Counted from the stretch's first letter, positions 27,558-37,186 are shown. The stretch: DNA of 62,219 nucleotides from an uncultured Pelagibacteraceae bacterium (GCA_902604785.1 CACLAC010000006.1:1-62219); one strand, 5' to 3'. The notes: generated by a model from the sequence alone, not told the origin. Numbers and translations: made by a program.

Positions 27558-28385
27558 ATGTCAAATTTATCGTTAGAACAAATTAATCAATACAATGAAG
27601 ACGGGTATATTTCTCCTATAGATGTTTTGTCTATGGATGAGGCAGGAGAAATAAAAGAAGAAATAGAACGTATAGAAAAAGATTGGCCAAACGAACTTGA
27701 AGGTTTGGGTAGAAATTATATTCATCTTATTTCTCCAGTGTTTGATAAAATTCCACACAATCCTAAAATATTAGATGCCGTAGAGAGTATTATTGGAAAA
27801 GACATACTTGTTTGTGGAACTACACTATTTATTAAAAATCCAGATCAAAAAGGTTTCGTTAGTTTTCATCAAGATGCAAAATATATAGGCTTAGAACCGC
27901 ATAACTGGGTTACAGGATGGTTAGCCGTAACAGATGCCAATGAAGAAAATGGTTGTATGAGAATGTGGAAAGGTTCTCATAAAGAAGACTTACAATTTCA
28001 TAATCAAAAATTTGATGAAAATAATCTTTTAACGAGAGGTCAAACAATTGAAAATGTTCCTATTGAAGAAACAACACCTGTTATATTAAAAGCTGGACAA
28101 TTGTCATTACATCATCCTAAAATTATTCATGGATCTGGACTAAATAAAAGTAAAGAAAGAAGAATTGGTTTTGCTATTCAAAGTTATATTGGATCTAATG
28201 TGGATCAAGTTTTAGGTAAAATATATGTACAACAAGCGAGAGGCAATGATACTTTTAAATATCACCAACATGTTGCAAGACCAGCTGAGTTAATGAACGA
28301 AAATGATATTAAAACAAGAAAAAAAGCCAATGATGAATTAAGCAAAATTTTCTACACTGGTTCAAAAAAAATAGGAAAATTTTAA
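27558..28385 (+). CDS. Phytanoyl-CoA dioxygenase (PhyH)-family protein
   Basis: 275 residues. The Fe(II) motif H-x-D is in FHQDAKYIGLE (about residues 102-112), the distal His in LHHPKIIHGSG (about 190-195) and an Arg follows for 2-oxoglutarate. The segment GWLAVTDANEENGCMRMWKGSHK is typical. The family hydroxylates many substrates including alkyl-phosphonates and osmolytes; no specific one can be named. Placed directly after mtnP. Confidence 0.86.
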   Translation: MSNLSLEQINQYNEDGYISPIDVLSMDEAGEIKEEIERIEKDWPNELEGLGRNYIHLISPVFDKIPHNPKILDAVESIIGKDILVCGTTLFIKNPDQKGFVSFHQDAKYIGLEPHNWVTGWLAVTDANEENGCMRMWKGSHKEDLQFHNQKFDENNLLTRGQTIENVPIEETTPVILKAGQLSLHHPKIIHGSGLNKSKERRIGFAIQSYIGSNVDQVLGKIYVQQARGNDTFKYHQHVARPAELMNENDIKTRKKANDELSKIFYTGSKKIGKF

Positions 28386-28391
28386 AAAAAT

Positions 28392-28811
28392 TTAAGATAA
28401 ATAAATTTTATCTGACAATCCGTAAACAAGAACTGAACTTAATATGAAAAAAACTATTGGCGCAATTATTCCTTCATTTGTCGTTTTTTCATTTGTGCCA
28501 GTTTTATCAATTTTAATTGAGTAAAAATTGGTTAAAAAAACACAAGCATGTATAATCACCAATAAGTTAAAGAAAGCCCAAGTACCTTCAACACCATTAG
28601 GTCTAATGAACATAATATAAAGAGCCATTATTACCCAACCAATCATTAAGGCTCCGACAAATCTAACAATAATTGCAGCACTATGATCGATATCAAATTT
28701 ATCCATAAATGTTTTTGTTCCAACAATTGTTTGAAAGCAATAAACAGCTATACCAATAAAATGCGCAAGAAATATTATTAAATAAAATATTCCATTAAAC
28801 TTTTCGATCAT
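28392..28811 (-). CDS. Small membrane protein, four predicted helices
   Basis: 139 residues with four hydrophobic segments (about 8-27, 45-68, 76-97 and 114-134). No motif is recognised. It is downstream of the glycosyltransferase gene on the same strand with a 9-base gap, so it is likely in the same transcript. Confidence 0.6.
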   Translation of the reverse strand: MIEKFNGIFYLIIFLAHFIGIAVYCFQTIVGTKTFMDKFDIDHSAAIIVRFVGALMIGWVIMALYIMFIRPNGVEGTWAFFNLLVIIHACVFLTNFYSIKIDKTGTNEKTTNEGIIAPIVFFILSSVLVYGLSDKIYLS

Positions 28812-28820
28812 AAACTAATC

Positions 28821-29903
28821 CTACAGTATTGTTTTATAAAATTCAATTATCTTATTCCAATGAAATTTTTGTGAATTTATTTTTGCCTCTTTTCCATATT
28901 CTAAATATTTATTTTCTTTTAGAAGGTTATCTATACTTGAATAAATTTCTTCTAAATTATTACCATCGCAAATAAGCCCAGTTTTTTCATGAATAATTGC
29001 ATCAGAAGCACCACCATCTTTCCCTCCTATTGAAGGAATTCCATATTGAGCAGCTTCAACAAAGGCTATACCAAACCCTTCAACAGAATTTTTATGAATT
29101 ATTGAAGGCATTATGAAGATATTAGATTTAGCCACTAATGCATTTTTTAAATCATTTGGAATATCTTTTAAAAAAATTACATGATTTTCTAATTTTAATT
29201 CAATTACCAATTTTTTTAAATTTTCTTCTTCATCACCATAACCAATACACGTGTAAACAATATCTGGATAAACTTCCTTAAGATTTCTAATTGCCATAAT
29301 TACTTTTTCATGATTCTTACGTTTATCAAATCTAGAAACTGTAATTAGTCTATTTTTTTTTCCACTATATATTTCTTCAGCTTTTTTAAGATCGTTTTTA
29401 GGAATTTCTACAGCTGGGTCTACTCCTGGATTAATAACATGTATTTTTTTTTCTTCTACACCAAGTTCAATTGCTAAATTTTTGGTAAAATTAGAATTTG
29501 CAATAACATGATCTACATTATTTAAGACTTCCAAAACTTTTTTGTTTATTCTAGATCCTTTTTTATGATTAATTTCTTTTGAGTGAATTAAACATATTTT
29601 TTTTTTATCAGTTTTAATTAATTCTAAACTTTTCCAATGATCTGAGATTATACATTTCACTTTAGGATTTTGATTTAAATATTCGTTTACTAAATGAGGT
29701 TTACGATATTTTCTTAAAAGTTTAATACCTTTTACCCTCTCAATTGAAAAAGAAACTTTATTATCAAATTCTTCGTGATTTTCACTGTAATCAGCAAATA
29801 CTTTTATTAAATCAATTTTTGCTAGGGATTTTGCAAGACCCCACATTAGATTTTGCATTCCACCAACCTCAGGAGGAAAAGTTCTTGTAACAACCAAAAA
29901 CAT
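28821..29903 (-). CDS. Glycosyltransferase, GT4-like (family 1)
   Basis: 360 residues with the two Rossmann halves of GT-B enzymes. N-terminal TFPPEVGGMQNLMWGLAK is the acceptor-side GGM loop; the C-terminal domain has VSRFDKRKNHEKVI and the donor-binding E-x7-E region (SVEGFGIAFVEAAQYGIPSIG). It probably acts on a membrane or envelope glycan. It shares one base with the upstream thioredoxin-like gene. Confidence 0.87.
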   Translation of the reverse strand: MFLVVTRTFPPEVGGMQNLMWGLAKSLAKIDLIKVFADYSENHEEFDNKVSFSIERVKGIKLLRKYRKPHLVNEYLNQNPKVKCIISDHWKSLELIKTDKKKICLIHSKEINHKKGSRINKKVLEVLNNVDHVIANSNFTKNLAIELGVEEKKIHVINPGVDPAVEIPKNDLKKAEEIYSGKKNRLITVSRFDKRKNHEKVIMAIRNLKEVYPDIVYTCIGYGDEEENLKKLVIELKLENHVIFLKDIPNDLKNALVAKSNIFIMPSIIHKNSVEGFGIAFVEAAQYGIPSIGGKDGGASDAIIHEKTGLICDGNNLEEIYSSIDNLLKENKYLEYGKEAKINSQKFHWNKIIEFYKTIL

Positions 29904-30460
29904 TAATTATTAAACCACTTTATATTGCAGCCCATACTTGGAACTTGTTCTTTAGGACCTTGTCCTGTTTTTGCTATCATTTTCATAGCTTTTAGTAAGT
30001 CGCTTTCACCACCTTCGATAGGCTTTAAATCTTTTAATTCTCTTATTCTTCCTCTGTATTGAAGCTCTAAGTTTTTGTTATAGCCAAAAAAATCAGGCGT
30101 ACATACAGCATCATATTTTTTAGCTATTTCTTGAGTTTCATCTATCAGGTAAGGAAAACCAAAACCATTTTCTTTTGAAAATTCTATCATTTTATCAAAA
30201 GAGTCATCAGGATAATTTACAGTATCATTTGACATAACTGCTAGAGATTTAATTCCTTCTTTGTCTAATTCTTTGCAGTCTGAAACTATTTCTTTTATTA
30301 CAGCTTTAACGTAAGGACAGTGATTGCAGATAAACATAATAAGCGTTCCATTTTCACCTTTCACATCATTTAATGAAATTAGTTTATTATCTGTTGATTT
30401 TAATTCAAAATGATCTGCTTTTTTTCCAAAATCACATATTGGAGTTTTTGTAAGTGCCAT
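29903..30460 (-). CDS. Thioredoxin-fold / AhpC-TSA-like protein
   Basis: 185 residues. A redox motif C45-N-H-C48-P-Y-V follows LIMFICN and the fold matches peroxiredoxin-like AhpC/TSA proteins that use CNHCPYV. No signal peptide, so cytosolic. Substrate unknown. It is divergent from the gamma-carbonic-anhydrase-like gene with only 20 bases between start codons. Confidence 0.82.
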   Translation of the reverse strand: MALTKTPICDFGKKADHFELKSTDNKLISLNDVKGENGTLIMFICNHCPYVKAVIKEIVSDCKELDKEGIKSLAVMSNDTVNYPDDSFDKMIEFSKENGFGFPYLIDETQEIAKKYDAVCTPDFFGYNKNLELQYRGRIRELKDLKPIEGGESDLLKAMKMIAKTGQGPKEQVPSMGCNIKWFNN

Positions 30461-30480
30461 GTTAAAACAATATATAAATT

Positions 30481-30993
30481 ATGTTGTACGATTTGGAAGA
30501 TAAAAAACCAAAAAACTCTGGCGAAAATTGGGTAGCACCTAATGCTACAGTTATTGGTGATGTTACTTTGGAAAAAAATACAAGTATTTGGTTTAATGCG
30601 ACATTAAGAGGAGACATTGAAAATATTCATATAAGAGAAGGTTCGAATGTTCAGGATGGTAGCGTTCTGCATACCGATCCAGGCTATCCTTTAAAAGTTG
30701 GAAAAAATGTAACTATTGGACATTTAGTTATGCTTCATGGATGCACCATTGGAGATAATAGTTTAATTGGAATTGGAGCAGTCATTCTTAACAATGCAAA
30801 AATTGGAAAGAACTGCATCATTGGTGCAAAGGCTTTAATAACTGAAAATAAAGAAATCCCAGATAATTCTCTGGTTGTAGGATCTCCTGGTAAAGTTATT
30901 AGAAAGCTTACAGAACAAGAAATTCAAGCTGTTGAAAAAAATGCAATTCGTTACCAAGAAAACTGGAAAAAATATTCCAAGTCTATAAAGTAA
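30481..30993 (+). CDS. Gamma-carbonic-anhydrase-like left-handed beta-helix protein
   Basis: 170 residues with hexapeptide repeats along the chain. Metal-ligand histidines H64, H81 and H86 (LHTDP, IGHLVMLHGCTIG) fit the gamma-class carbonic anhydrase pattern, as in YrdA/PaaY/CaiE proteins. True activity varies in this group. It sits 4 bases before the large exported-protein run but itself has no signal peptide. Confidence 0.86.
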   Translation: MLYDLEDKKPKNSGENWVAPNATVIGDVTLEKNTSIWFNATLRGDIENIHIREGSNVQDGSVLHTDPGYPLKVGKNVTIGHLVMLHGCTIGDNSLIGIGAVILNNAKIGKNCIIGAKALITENKEIPDNSLVVGSPGKVIRKLTEQEIQAVEKNAIRYQENWKKYSKSIK

Positions 30994-30997
30994 CTTA

Positions 30998-31867
30998 ATG
31001 AAAAAGTTACTATTAATACTTTCAATCATATTTTTTAGCACATCCTTATTTGCATCTGATGAAAAACCAGGAAGATTTTTTGAAGATCAGCCAGATGTTA
31101 CTGATGATTTTCAAATTCACTTTATTTATTTTTTAGGTAAAAAATCTAAAGATAAAGAAAGAGATCTTAACGGCTGGATAGAAAAACAAGTAAAAAAATC
31201 GGATGATTTATTTTTTAAAATGACAGGAAAAAAACAAAGATTTAAATTTGATTATCGAGAAGATGGTAAGCTTGATATTTCATTTGTAAGAATGGATAGA
31301 ATAGCAAATAAAAAAAGTGGATGGAATATGCAATATCCAGATTATTTTTTACAAAAAAATGGATTTAATAATCCAAAAAAAATGTATTTTTCTTTTGTAG
31401 AAACCAAGCATCGAGATGGTGGCATGATGGGACCTCATCATGGATATTTATTTATTAAAAGTGTTAGAAGTGAAATTTCTCAAGTTGTAATTCATGAATT
31501 ACTTCATGGCTTAGGGTTTGCAATGCCATGTACAAAAGGTGTTACAAGAGGTGCACATTTGAACTCAGGAATACTTGGACCAAATCTTGATCGTAAATTA
31601 GGAAAGGCTATATATGAACATGGTGATCCTACTTGTCCAGATCTTAAAGATTCTGCTTATTTAACCCCTACATCAGACACACCTTTTGATCCAATACAAA
31701 TAGCCTGTGCTTTAGGTCAGAAAGTAAGAGGCACTCCTCCAGGAAATTATGAAATTCCTGTAAGATACACTCATAAAAAATTACTTAAAGGAAGAAAAAA
31801 TGAGTGGTGCACTTATAAATTATCTGAGTACGCAAAGATGAATTGGTTTAGAAAATGGAAAAAATAA
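30998..31867 (+). CDS. Putative exported zinc metallopeptidase, type B (short form)
   Basis: 289 residues. Signal peptide (1-19), then directly the type B domain starting KPGRFFEDQPDV-DDFQIHFIY. Motif H166-E-L-L-H170-G-L-G173 is followed by C178, a conserved H187 (RGAHL) and C-P-D-L near 213. The canonical metzincin third His at HExxHxxGxxH is absent; H187 is the likely third ligand. Paralogues at 32873 and 34722 share KLD(I/V)(S/T)F-R and S-x-(F/Y)-(L/V)-x-P-T. First gene of the second island. Confidence 0.73.
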   Translation: MKKLLLILSIIFFSTSLFASDEKPGRFFEDQPDVTDDFQIHFIYFLGKKSKDKERDLNGWIEKQVKKSDDLFFKMTGKKQRFKFDYREDGKLDISFVRMDRIANKKSGWNMQYPDYFLQKNGFNNPKKMYFSFVETKHRDGGMMGPHHGYLFIKSVRSEISQVVIHELLHGLGFAMPCTKGVTRGAHLNSGILGPNLDRKLGKAIYEHGDPTCPDLKDSAYLTPTSDTPFDPIQIACALGQKVRGTPPGNYEIPVRYTHKKLLKGRKNEWCTYKLSEYAKMNWFRKWKK

Positions 31868-31870
31868 ATT

Positions 31871-32872
31871 ATGAAAAAAATATTTATAACAATTTTTTTT
31901 TCAACTTTATTTTGTTTTAATTTAGCTTATGGAAAAACTATAGTAGTTAAAGCTAATCCAGAAAAAGGTTTTCATTTTCCTTATTTATTAAAAACTTCAA
32001 AAAAAACTGTTGATGCTAATTACATAGTAGTAGAGTCAAATAACACTGGCGGTCATAATAAATCAATAAAAGGCATGACCAGTAAAGCTAAAAAATCTTT
32101 AGGTTGGGTTTTAGGTTCAAGCATTTCAAAAAAACTGAATTATCCAATGTTAATGCCCGTATTCCCTTTTGCTACCAAAGAAATTGAAAAAGTACTAACT
32201 AATAAAAATAAATATAAATATTATTTTCCTCAATTAGATAGTGATGTTTTAAAAATAGATATAGATAAATATAAAAGAATTGATTTGCAATTAATTGCAA
32301 TGATTGATGATGCAAGAGAAAGATTATTGAAAGAAAATAATCAAAATATTAATGAAAAAGTGATTATGGTAGGATTTTCATCATCATCTTTATTCTCTGC
32401 AAGATTTACTTTTTTACATCCCGAAAGAGTCTCTATAGCTATAGGTGGGGGAATAGGAGGCTTATTACCCGTTCCTGCTGAAAAAATTAATGGAATTGAA
32501 GCAATATATCCAATTGGAACATATGATTTTGAAAAAATTACTGGAAAAAAATTTAATTTAGAAGAATTTAAAAAAACTCCACAATTTTACTATCAAGGCA
32601 CAAAAGATAAATCAAATCCCTTTAGAAGAGGGGCTGAAGATTTAACAGATGAAGAGTATGAAATTGTAAAAAAACTTTTTGTAGATGGTTTACCTTTTGG
32701 AGACAAGCCTGTTTCTTTAAAAGTAAATACCAAGATGTGGGAAAATTCTCAAAAATACATCAATCAAATAGTAGATAATGTTAAATTTGAAAGTCCAAAA
32801 AATTTAGATCACGAAATAACTCCTAAAATGACAAGTAAAAGCATTAAATTTATTAAAGAGAATTTAAATTAA
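31871..32872 (+). CDS. Exported alpha/beta-hydrolase-like protein
   Basis: 333 residues with a signal peptide (about 1-21). The nucleophile elbow looks like G168-F-S170-S-S in VIMVGFSSSSLFSARF, a Dobberstein-type G-x-S-x-S rather than G-x-S-x-G. A late DHE near residue 317 could give the catalytic His. The middle contains GGGIGGLLPVP. It resembles exported esterase/peptidase-fold proteins but I cannot name a family. It lies between two type B peptidase genes with 3- and 0-base gaps. Confidence 0.68.
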   Translation: MKKIFITIFFSTLFCFNLAYGKTIVVKANPEKGFHFPYLLKTSKKTVDANYIVVESNNTGGHNKSIKGMTSKAKKSLGWVLGSSISKKLNYPMLMPVFPFATKEIEKVLTNKNKYKYYFPQLDSDVLKIDIDKYKRIDLQLIAMIDDARERLLKENNQNINEKVIMVGFSSSSLFSARFTFLHPERVSIAIGGGIGGLLPVPAEKINGIEAIYPIGTYDFEKITGKKFNLEEFKKTPQFYYQGTKDKSNPFRRGAEDLTDEEYEIVKKLFVDGLPFGDKPVSLKVNTKMWENSQKYINQIVDNVKFESPKNLDHEITPKMTSKSIKFIKENLN

Positions 32873-34135
32873 ATGGAAAAAATAAATTTGAAAAAAATTT
32901 TAGGGATCGTGATTCTGGGTTTTCTATTTAGTGGTAATGCTAATGCGGGCATTAATGAGCCTGGAACAGGATATTTAAATTTGGAAAAGTGTAAAGGAAG
33001 ACTTAAATGGGAGCACAAAAAACTCAAGAAAATATATTTAGAAAAAGATAGGAAGATAAATGTCATTCTCTATGCGAGTTGTAACGCTGAGAGTGTGAGT
33101 TGGGGATCAAAAAAAGGAAAAAATTTAGAAACTCTTCATAAGAAAGCATATAAAAGCTGTTTAAAATACGCTAAGAAATATATGCAAGATGAAGACTGTT
33201 ACCTATATGCTGTTAATGAAGAAGTGGTGTGGAAATACGACAAAGCTAAAGAATCAACCAAAAAAAAAGTAAAATCAGCTAAAGCAAAAGCAGAATTAGC
33301 TGAAGCAAAAGCGTTAGAAGAAAAGCAAGCACAATTAGATAAAAAACCAGGAAGATTTTTTGAGGATCAACCTGATGTAAATGACGATTATCAAATTCAT
33401 TTTATTTATATGTTAGCAGCAGATGGTAAAGACCGTGAGTATGATATAAACGGCTGGATTGAAAAAAGGATAAAAACTGTAAATAAAAAATTTTTAAAAA
33501 TGTCTGCAAAAACTAAAAAATCAAATGGTATAGGGCATCAGTTTAAATTAGATATGACTAAAGAAGGAAAGCTGGATGTAACCTTTGTGAGAATGAATGT
33601 TTTAAAAAATCAATTAGATAATACTCATGCCCCGGAGAGATATGTTTATCGCTATCTCAAAGAAAAAGGTTTTGATAATTCTAAAAAAGTTTATGCAACA
33701 TTTGCAGGTTTTAATCACAGAGATGGAAATGACATAGGTGGTGAAGGTGGTGTACCCTATACGGTAATCTATACACCTGCAGTTAAATCTTACGGACAAC
33801 CAAGTATGGATTTAGTTATTCTTCATGAATTGTTTCACACACAGGGCGCTGCTTATGCGTGTGGTAAAAGAACTTATAAAGGTGCACACGTAAAAGGTTC
33901 AGACGTATTAGGTAAAGGTATTCTTTCAGCTAAAATAGATAGTAAAAATGATACTTATTATAGACATGATATTGAAGGATGCCCTGATTTAGCTAAGAGC
34001 GTTTTTGTTACACCCACAGCAAAAGATTCATGGGATCCTTACGATGTTTTTTGTAGAAAAAAGAAAGGTAATTTTACTCATCCTAAACTTTATAATCGAC
34101 ATAGATGCAAAGATAGTAATGCTGCTAGCAAATGA
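32873..34135 (+). CDS. Putative exported zinc metallopeptidase, type B, with N-terminal Cys module
   Basis: 420 residues. Signal peptide (1-25); a Cys module (about 28-120; EPG, YASC, LHKKAYKSC, EDCYLYAVNEEVVW); a charged Ala/Lys/Glu helix (about 123-157); then type B domain from PGRFFEDQPDV. Catalytic-like H318-E-L-F-H322-T-Q-G325, H339 in KGAHV, and GCPDLAKSVFVTPT. The segment around PGRFFEDQPDV is nearly identical to the protein at 30998. It starts immediately after the preceding stop and overlaps the next gene by four bases. Confidence 0.74.
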   Translation: MEKINLKKILGIVILGFLFSGNANAGINEPGTGYLNLEKCKGRLKWEHKKLKKIYLEKDRKINVILYASCNAESVSWGSKKGKNLETLHKKAYKSCLKYAKKYMQDEDCYLYAVNEEVVWKYDKAKESTKKKVKSAKAKAELAEAKALEEKQAQLDKKPGRFFEDQPDVNDDYQIHFIYMLAADGKDREYDINGWIEKRIKTVNKKFLKMSAKTKKSNGIGHQFKLDMTKEGKLDVTFVRMNVLKNQLDNTHAPERYVYRYLKEKGFDNSKKVYATFAGFNHRDGNDIGGEGGVPYTVIYTPAVKSYGQPSMDLVILHELFHTQGAAYACGKRTYKGAHVKGSDVLGKGILSAKIDSKNDTYYRHDIEGCPDLAKSVFVTPTAKDSWDPYDVFCRKKKGNFTHPKLYNRHRCKDSNAASK

Positions 34136-34725
34136 AAAAAATAATTTTAGTTCTATCAATATTATTTTGTGTATCATTTAACAGTTTTGCCTATGGAGGT
34201 GAAAGATTTATTCCTCTTGAGCTTTTTACGGGCGGAGAAATTAGAAATGATACTGAAATAAAATTCACAAAAGCAAATTTAGTTTTTGGAGACAAAAAAA
34301 GAAAAAAAATCATAGGTCCTGAAGACTGGGAACATCCTAATACTGGAGAAAAAATAAAAGTTTATAAAAGAACAAGAAAAGGTCAAAGTGGTTTAAAAAC
34401 ACAGTTATTCACCATAACAAATGATGGTCAATGCATTGGAAGAGTATGGGATAGTAGACGTGGTGGACGAGTAATTAAAAATGGGTGCAAGTTTCCTCTA
34501 GGTGTATGGAAAGAAGGTGAAACTAGAACTTTTATAGGTTCATCAGGAGGAAAAACTAGAAAAATTGAATTAAAAATTTTGAAATTAGGAAAAAAACAAA
34601 AAGATAGCGTAAAATTTAATTGGAAATATTATGATGGATCGGGAAAATTGATGGATGACAATGATTACACTTTCTCACCAGGAAAAGCTATGTCAAAACT
34701 AAATGATAAAAAAATATCTAAATGA
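34132..34725 (+). CDS. Exported protein of unknown function
   Basis: 197 residues with a signal peptide (about 1-21). The mature part is basic with several short beta-like segments, two cysteines (NDGQC, NGCKFP) and no recognised motif. It overlaps the genes on both sides by four bases (ATGA), between two type B peptidase genes. The position suggests a partner, substrate or inhibitor of those peptidases, but nothing in the sequence proves it. Confidence 0.68.
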   Translation: MKKIILVLSILFCVSFNSFAYGGERFIPLELFTGGEIRNDTEIKFTKANLVFGDKKRKKIIGPEDWEHPNTGEKIKVYKRTRKGQSGLKTQLFTITNDGQCIGRVWDSRRGGRVIKNGCKFPLGVWKEGETRTFIGSSGGKTRKIELKILKLGKKQKDSVKFNWKYYDGSGKLMDDNDYTFSPGKAMSKLNDKKISK

Positions 34726-36062
34726 AAAAAATAATAGGAATATTAATACTTAGTTTTTTATGGCTTTCCAATGCTAATGCTGGAGTAAAAGAGCCTGGAA
34801 AAATAAATAGTCTACAGTGTGCGATAGGAGCTATGGAAGCTTATCAGGATGCTAAAGAATATAGGGAGGCAAATCCAAAAAAAAACACAGTCGTTTACAT
34901 GTCATGCGTGGGGGAAAAATATACTTGGAATTGGAGAGAACACAAAAATCTAGAAACTATACATAAAAAAAGTTTTAAAGAATGCACAAAACATTCAAAG
35001 AAACGAGATACTGGTGAGTGTTACTTATTTGCAATTAATGATGAAATAGTTTGGGAATTGTCAGAGGATAAGGCAAAAGTACTAAACCAAACACTTTCAA
35101 AAACACTTTCAAAAATGAAGGAACATGATGAAGAAAAATATGCTAGTGGTAGTCCTCCTTTTTTTAAATTTGTTAACATTAATGATCCAGCGTTTGTTAA
35201 ATATACAGAACAAAAAAAATTAACTTATAAAAATCCAAAAGACGATATTCCAGGAAGATTTTTATATGATCAAGAAGATGTTACAGACGATTATCAAGTT
35301 CATGCAATATATGTTTTAGCCTCTGATTCTAAAGATAAACAATATGATGTTAAAGGCGTTATAGAGAGAATAGTTTTAAAAGGTAATAAACATTTCAAAA
35401 ATAAAACCAAAGAAAAACAATTTAGATTAGATTTAACTAAAGACGGTAAATTAGACGTTAGTTTTTTAAGATTACCTATAACGAAAAAACAACTTAATAA
35501 ACATGAAGATGGAACAGTATTTATAGCGGCAGAAACTTTAAGAAATGGTTTTTATCATCCAAAAAAACTTTATACGATATTTTATCAAGATGCCTATAAA
35601 AGAGAATGGGGACAGGTTGGAGATGCTATACTTGAAACTCCCACAGGAAAAGTTGAAGTAGTAGGAGGTGTGACTTACTTAGGAAGTGAAATGGGCACCA
35701 AAGATGCCATGAACCCGCATCTACATGAATTATTTCATGCATTAGGATTTGTACAGCTGTGTGCTCCAAAAGCTGTAATAGAAAAAAATAGTAGATGGGG
35801 TAAAAATGATCACTTAAGTTTTACAAATGATATTATGAGCGATAGAGACAGTGGAAGTAAAAATATAGATATAAAAAGGAAGCAATATTATGGGCATTCC
35901 AATAAAGATTGTCCCATGGATTTAAGAAAAAGTGTTTTCCTAGAACCAACAGAACAAGATGCTCAACTTGAACCAAGAACAGAAAGCTGTAAAATGACGA
36001 GATGGGTAAAAATATACAATCATCAACGCTCACTTGACTGCAGAGCAAAATTAGATTTTTAA
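34722..36062 (+). CDS. Putative exported zinc metallopeptidase, type B, with N-terminal Cys module (long form)
   Basis: 446 residues. Signal peptide (1-20); Cys module (about 23-113; NTVVYMSC, IHKKSFKEC, GECYLFAINDEIVW) most like that of the type A protein at 38756; linker; type B domain from IPGRFLYDQEDVTDDYQVHAIY (~187). Catalytic-like H335-E-L-F-H339-A-L-G342, then C347, H364 in KNDHLSFTNDIM, and DCPMDLRKSVFLEPT. The NDIM turn after H364 recalls the Met-turn region of metzincin-like enzymes. Ends in a Cys-rich tail. Confidence 0.74.
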   Translation: MKKIIGILILSFLWLSNANAGVKEPGKINSLQCAIGAMEAYQDAKEYREANPKKNTVVYMSCVGEKYTWNWREHKNLETIHKKSFKECTKHSKKRDTGECYLFAINDEIVWELSEDKAKVLNQTLSKTLSKMKEHDEEKYASGSPPFFKFVNINDPAFVKYTEQKKLTYKNPKDDIPGRFLYDQEDVTDDYQVHAIYVLASDSKDKQYDVKGVIERIVLKGNKHFKNKTKEKQFRLDLTKDGKLDVSFLRLPITKKQLNKHEDGTVFIAAETLRNGFYHPKKLYTIFYQDAYKREWGQVGDAILETPTGKVEVVGGVTYLGSEMGTKDAMNPHLHELFHALGFVQLCAPKAVIEKNSRWGKNDHLSFTNDIMSDRDSGSKNIDIKRKQYYGHSNKDCPMDLRKSVFLEPTEQDAQLEPRTESCKMTRWVKIYNHQRSLDCRAKLDF

Positions 36063-37172
36063 TTGAAAAAAATTTTAGCAATCATAGTTTTAGTTTTGTT
36101 GTTTTTTGATACAACATTTGCGGCAGATAAAATTAAACCAAAAAAAACACCTTTAAAAAAACTTTCAAAACAACTTGGCAATGGTGAGTTAGTTAAAATT
36201 CAATCATATCAAGCAGCCAATTATAAAGCTATTAAAGAAGGTTGGTACAAAGAAACACCAATTAATGTAGAGGCATTATTAACTTTTCCTATGGGCGAAG
36301 GTCCATTTCCAGTTTTACTTTTAGTTCATAGCAGTGGTGGTGCAAAAGAATTTACGGAAGATTATTTAGAATTTATGAGAGATCAGCAAAAACCATTATT
36401 AGATATGGGAATTGCCACTATGTATTTAGATAATTTTTCTGCAAGAGGCGCAAAACATACATACAGAGATCAATCTAAAGCAAGTATCTGGTCCACATAT
36501 ATTGATGCTTTTATGGCGTTAGAATATTTATCAAAAAATCCAAAAGTAAATAAGAATAAAATTGGAATCTCAGGCATGTCCAGAGGAGGAAATATTTCAA
36601 TGATGGCAGGTGAAAAAAGAATTAGGGACGCTTTAGTTAGTAAAGATTTATATTTTGCTGCTTCACAACCCAGGTCACCAGAATGCGGTATGACAGGCAT
36701 GTTTAGAAACCCGCAACCTATAAAAGAAACTAAAATCTGGTATGTGCATGGTAAGGCTGACGATTTTACTTCATATAAGCAGTGTGTCGAGTTGGCAAAA
36801 AAAATGAACGCTAATGGAGGTAATGTTAAAATAGACATTAGATCTGGTTGGCATCATATGTTTACAGGTGGCTTTGAACCAAAATTTTTTAAATTTTTTC
36901 AAACTTTTAGAAAATGTCCACCATGGTATACAGAAGATGATGGTAGCGTGAACAAGGAATGGCTAAATACTCATATAAGCCGTGGCATTTTTAAATCAAA
37001 GGAAGAATTTGATAAAATTTCAAGAGAGAATCCTAAAAAGGCATTTAAAAAAATGATTAAAGGACTAAAACTTGAAAAGTGTATTGTTAAGGGTGCTCAT
37101 ATAGGTGGCAATAAAGGAAAAGTATTTATGGGTGAATATATAAGTTTTTGGAAAGAAAACTTGATTAACTAA
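36063..37172 (+). CDS. Exported dienelactone-hydrolase-like alpha/beta hydrolase (TTG start)
   Basis: 369 residues. Starts with TTG immediately after the upstream stop; the downstream AAA-AAA and hydrophobic segment form the same signal-peptide style as neighbours, which supports this start. Nucleophile S173 in IGISGMSRGGN, acid D233/D234 in HGKADDFTS, His 264/265 in GWHHMFTGG, oxyanion region LLVHSSGG. This is the layout of dienelactone hydrolase/acetyl-esterase-type enzymes. Exported esterase or peptidase activity is inferred. Confidence 0.76.
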   Translation: MKKILAIIVLVLLFFDTTFAADKIKPKKTPLKKLSKQLGNGELVKIQSYQAANYKAIKEGWYKETPINVEALLTFPMGEGPFPVLLLVHSSGGAKEFTEDYLEFMRDQQKPLLDMGIATMYLDNFSARGAKHTYRDQSKASIWSTYIDAFMALEYLSKNPKVNKNKIGISGMSRGGNISMMAGEKRIRDALVSKDLYFAASQPRSPECGMTGMFRNPQPIKETKIWYVHGKADDFTSYKQCVELAKKMNANGGNVKIDIRSGWHHMFTGGFEPKFFKFFQTFRKCPPWYTEDDGSVNKEWLNTHISRGIFKSKEEFDKISRENPKKAFKKMIKGLKLEKCIVKGAHIGGNKGKVFMGEYISFWKENLIN

Positions 37173-37186
37173 ACAAAAAAAAACAA

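Noticed and set aside
36470..36838. 122-codon antisense frame inside the dienelactone-hydrolase-like gene
   Set aside because: The sense strand has a clear catalytic triad and signal peptide; the antisense product shows no family features.
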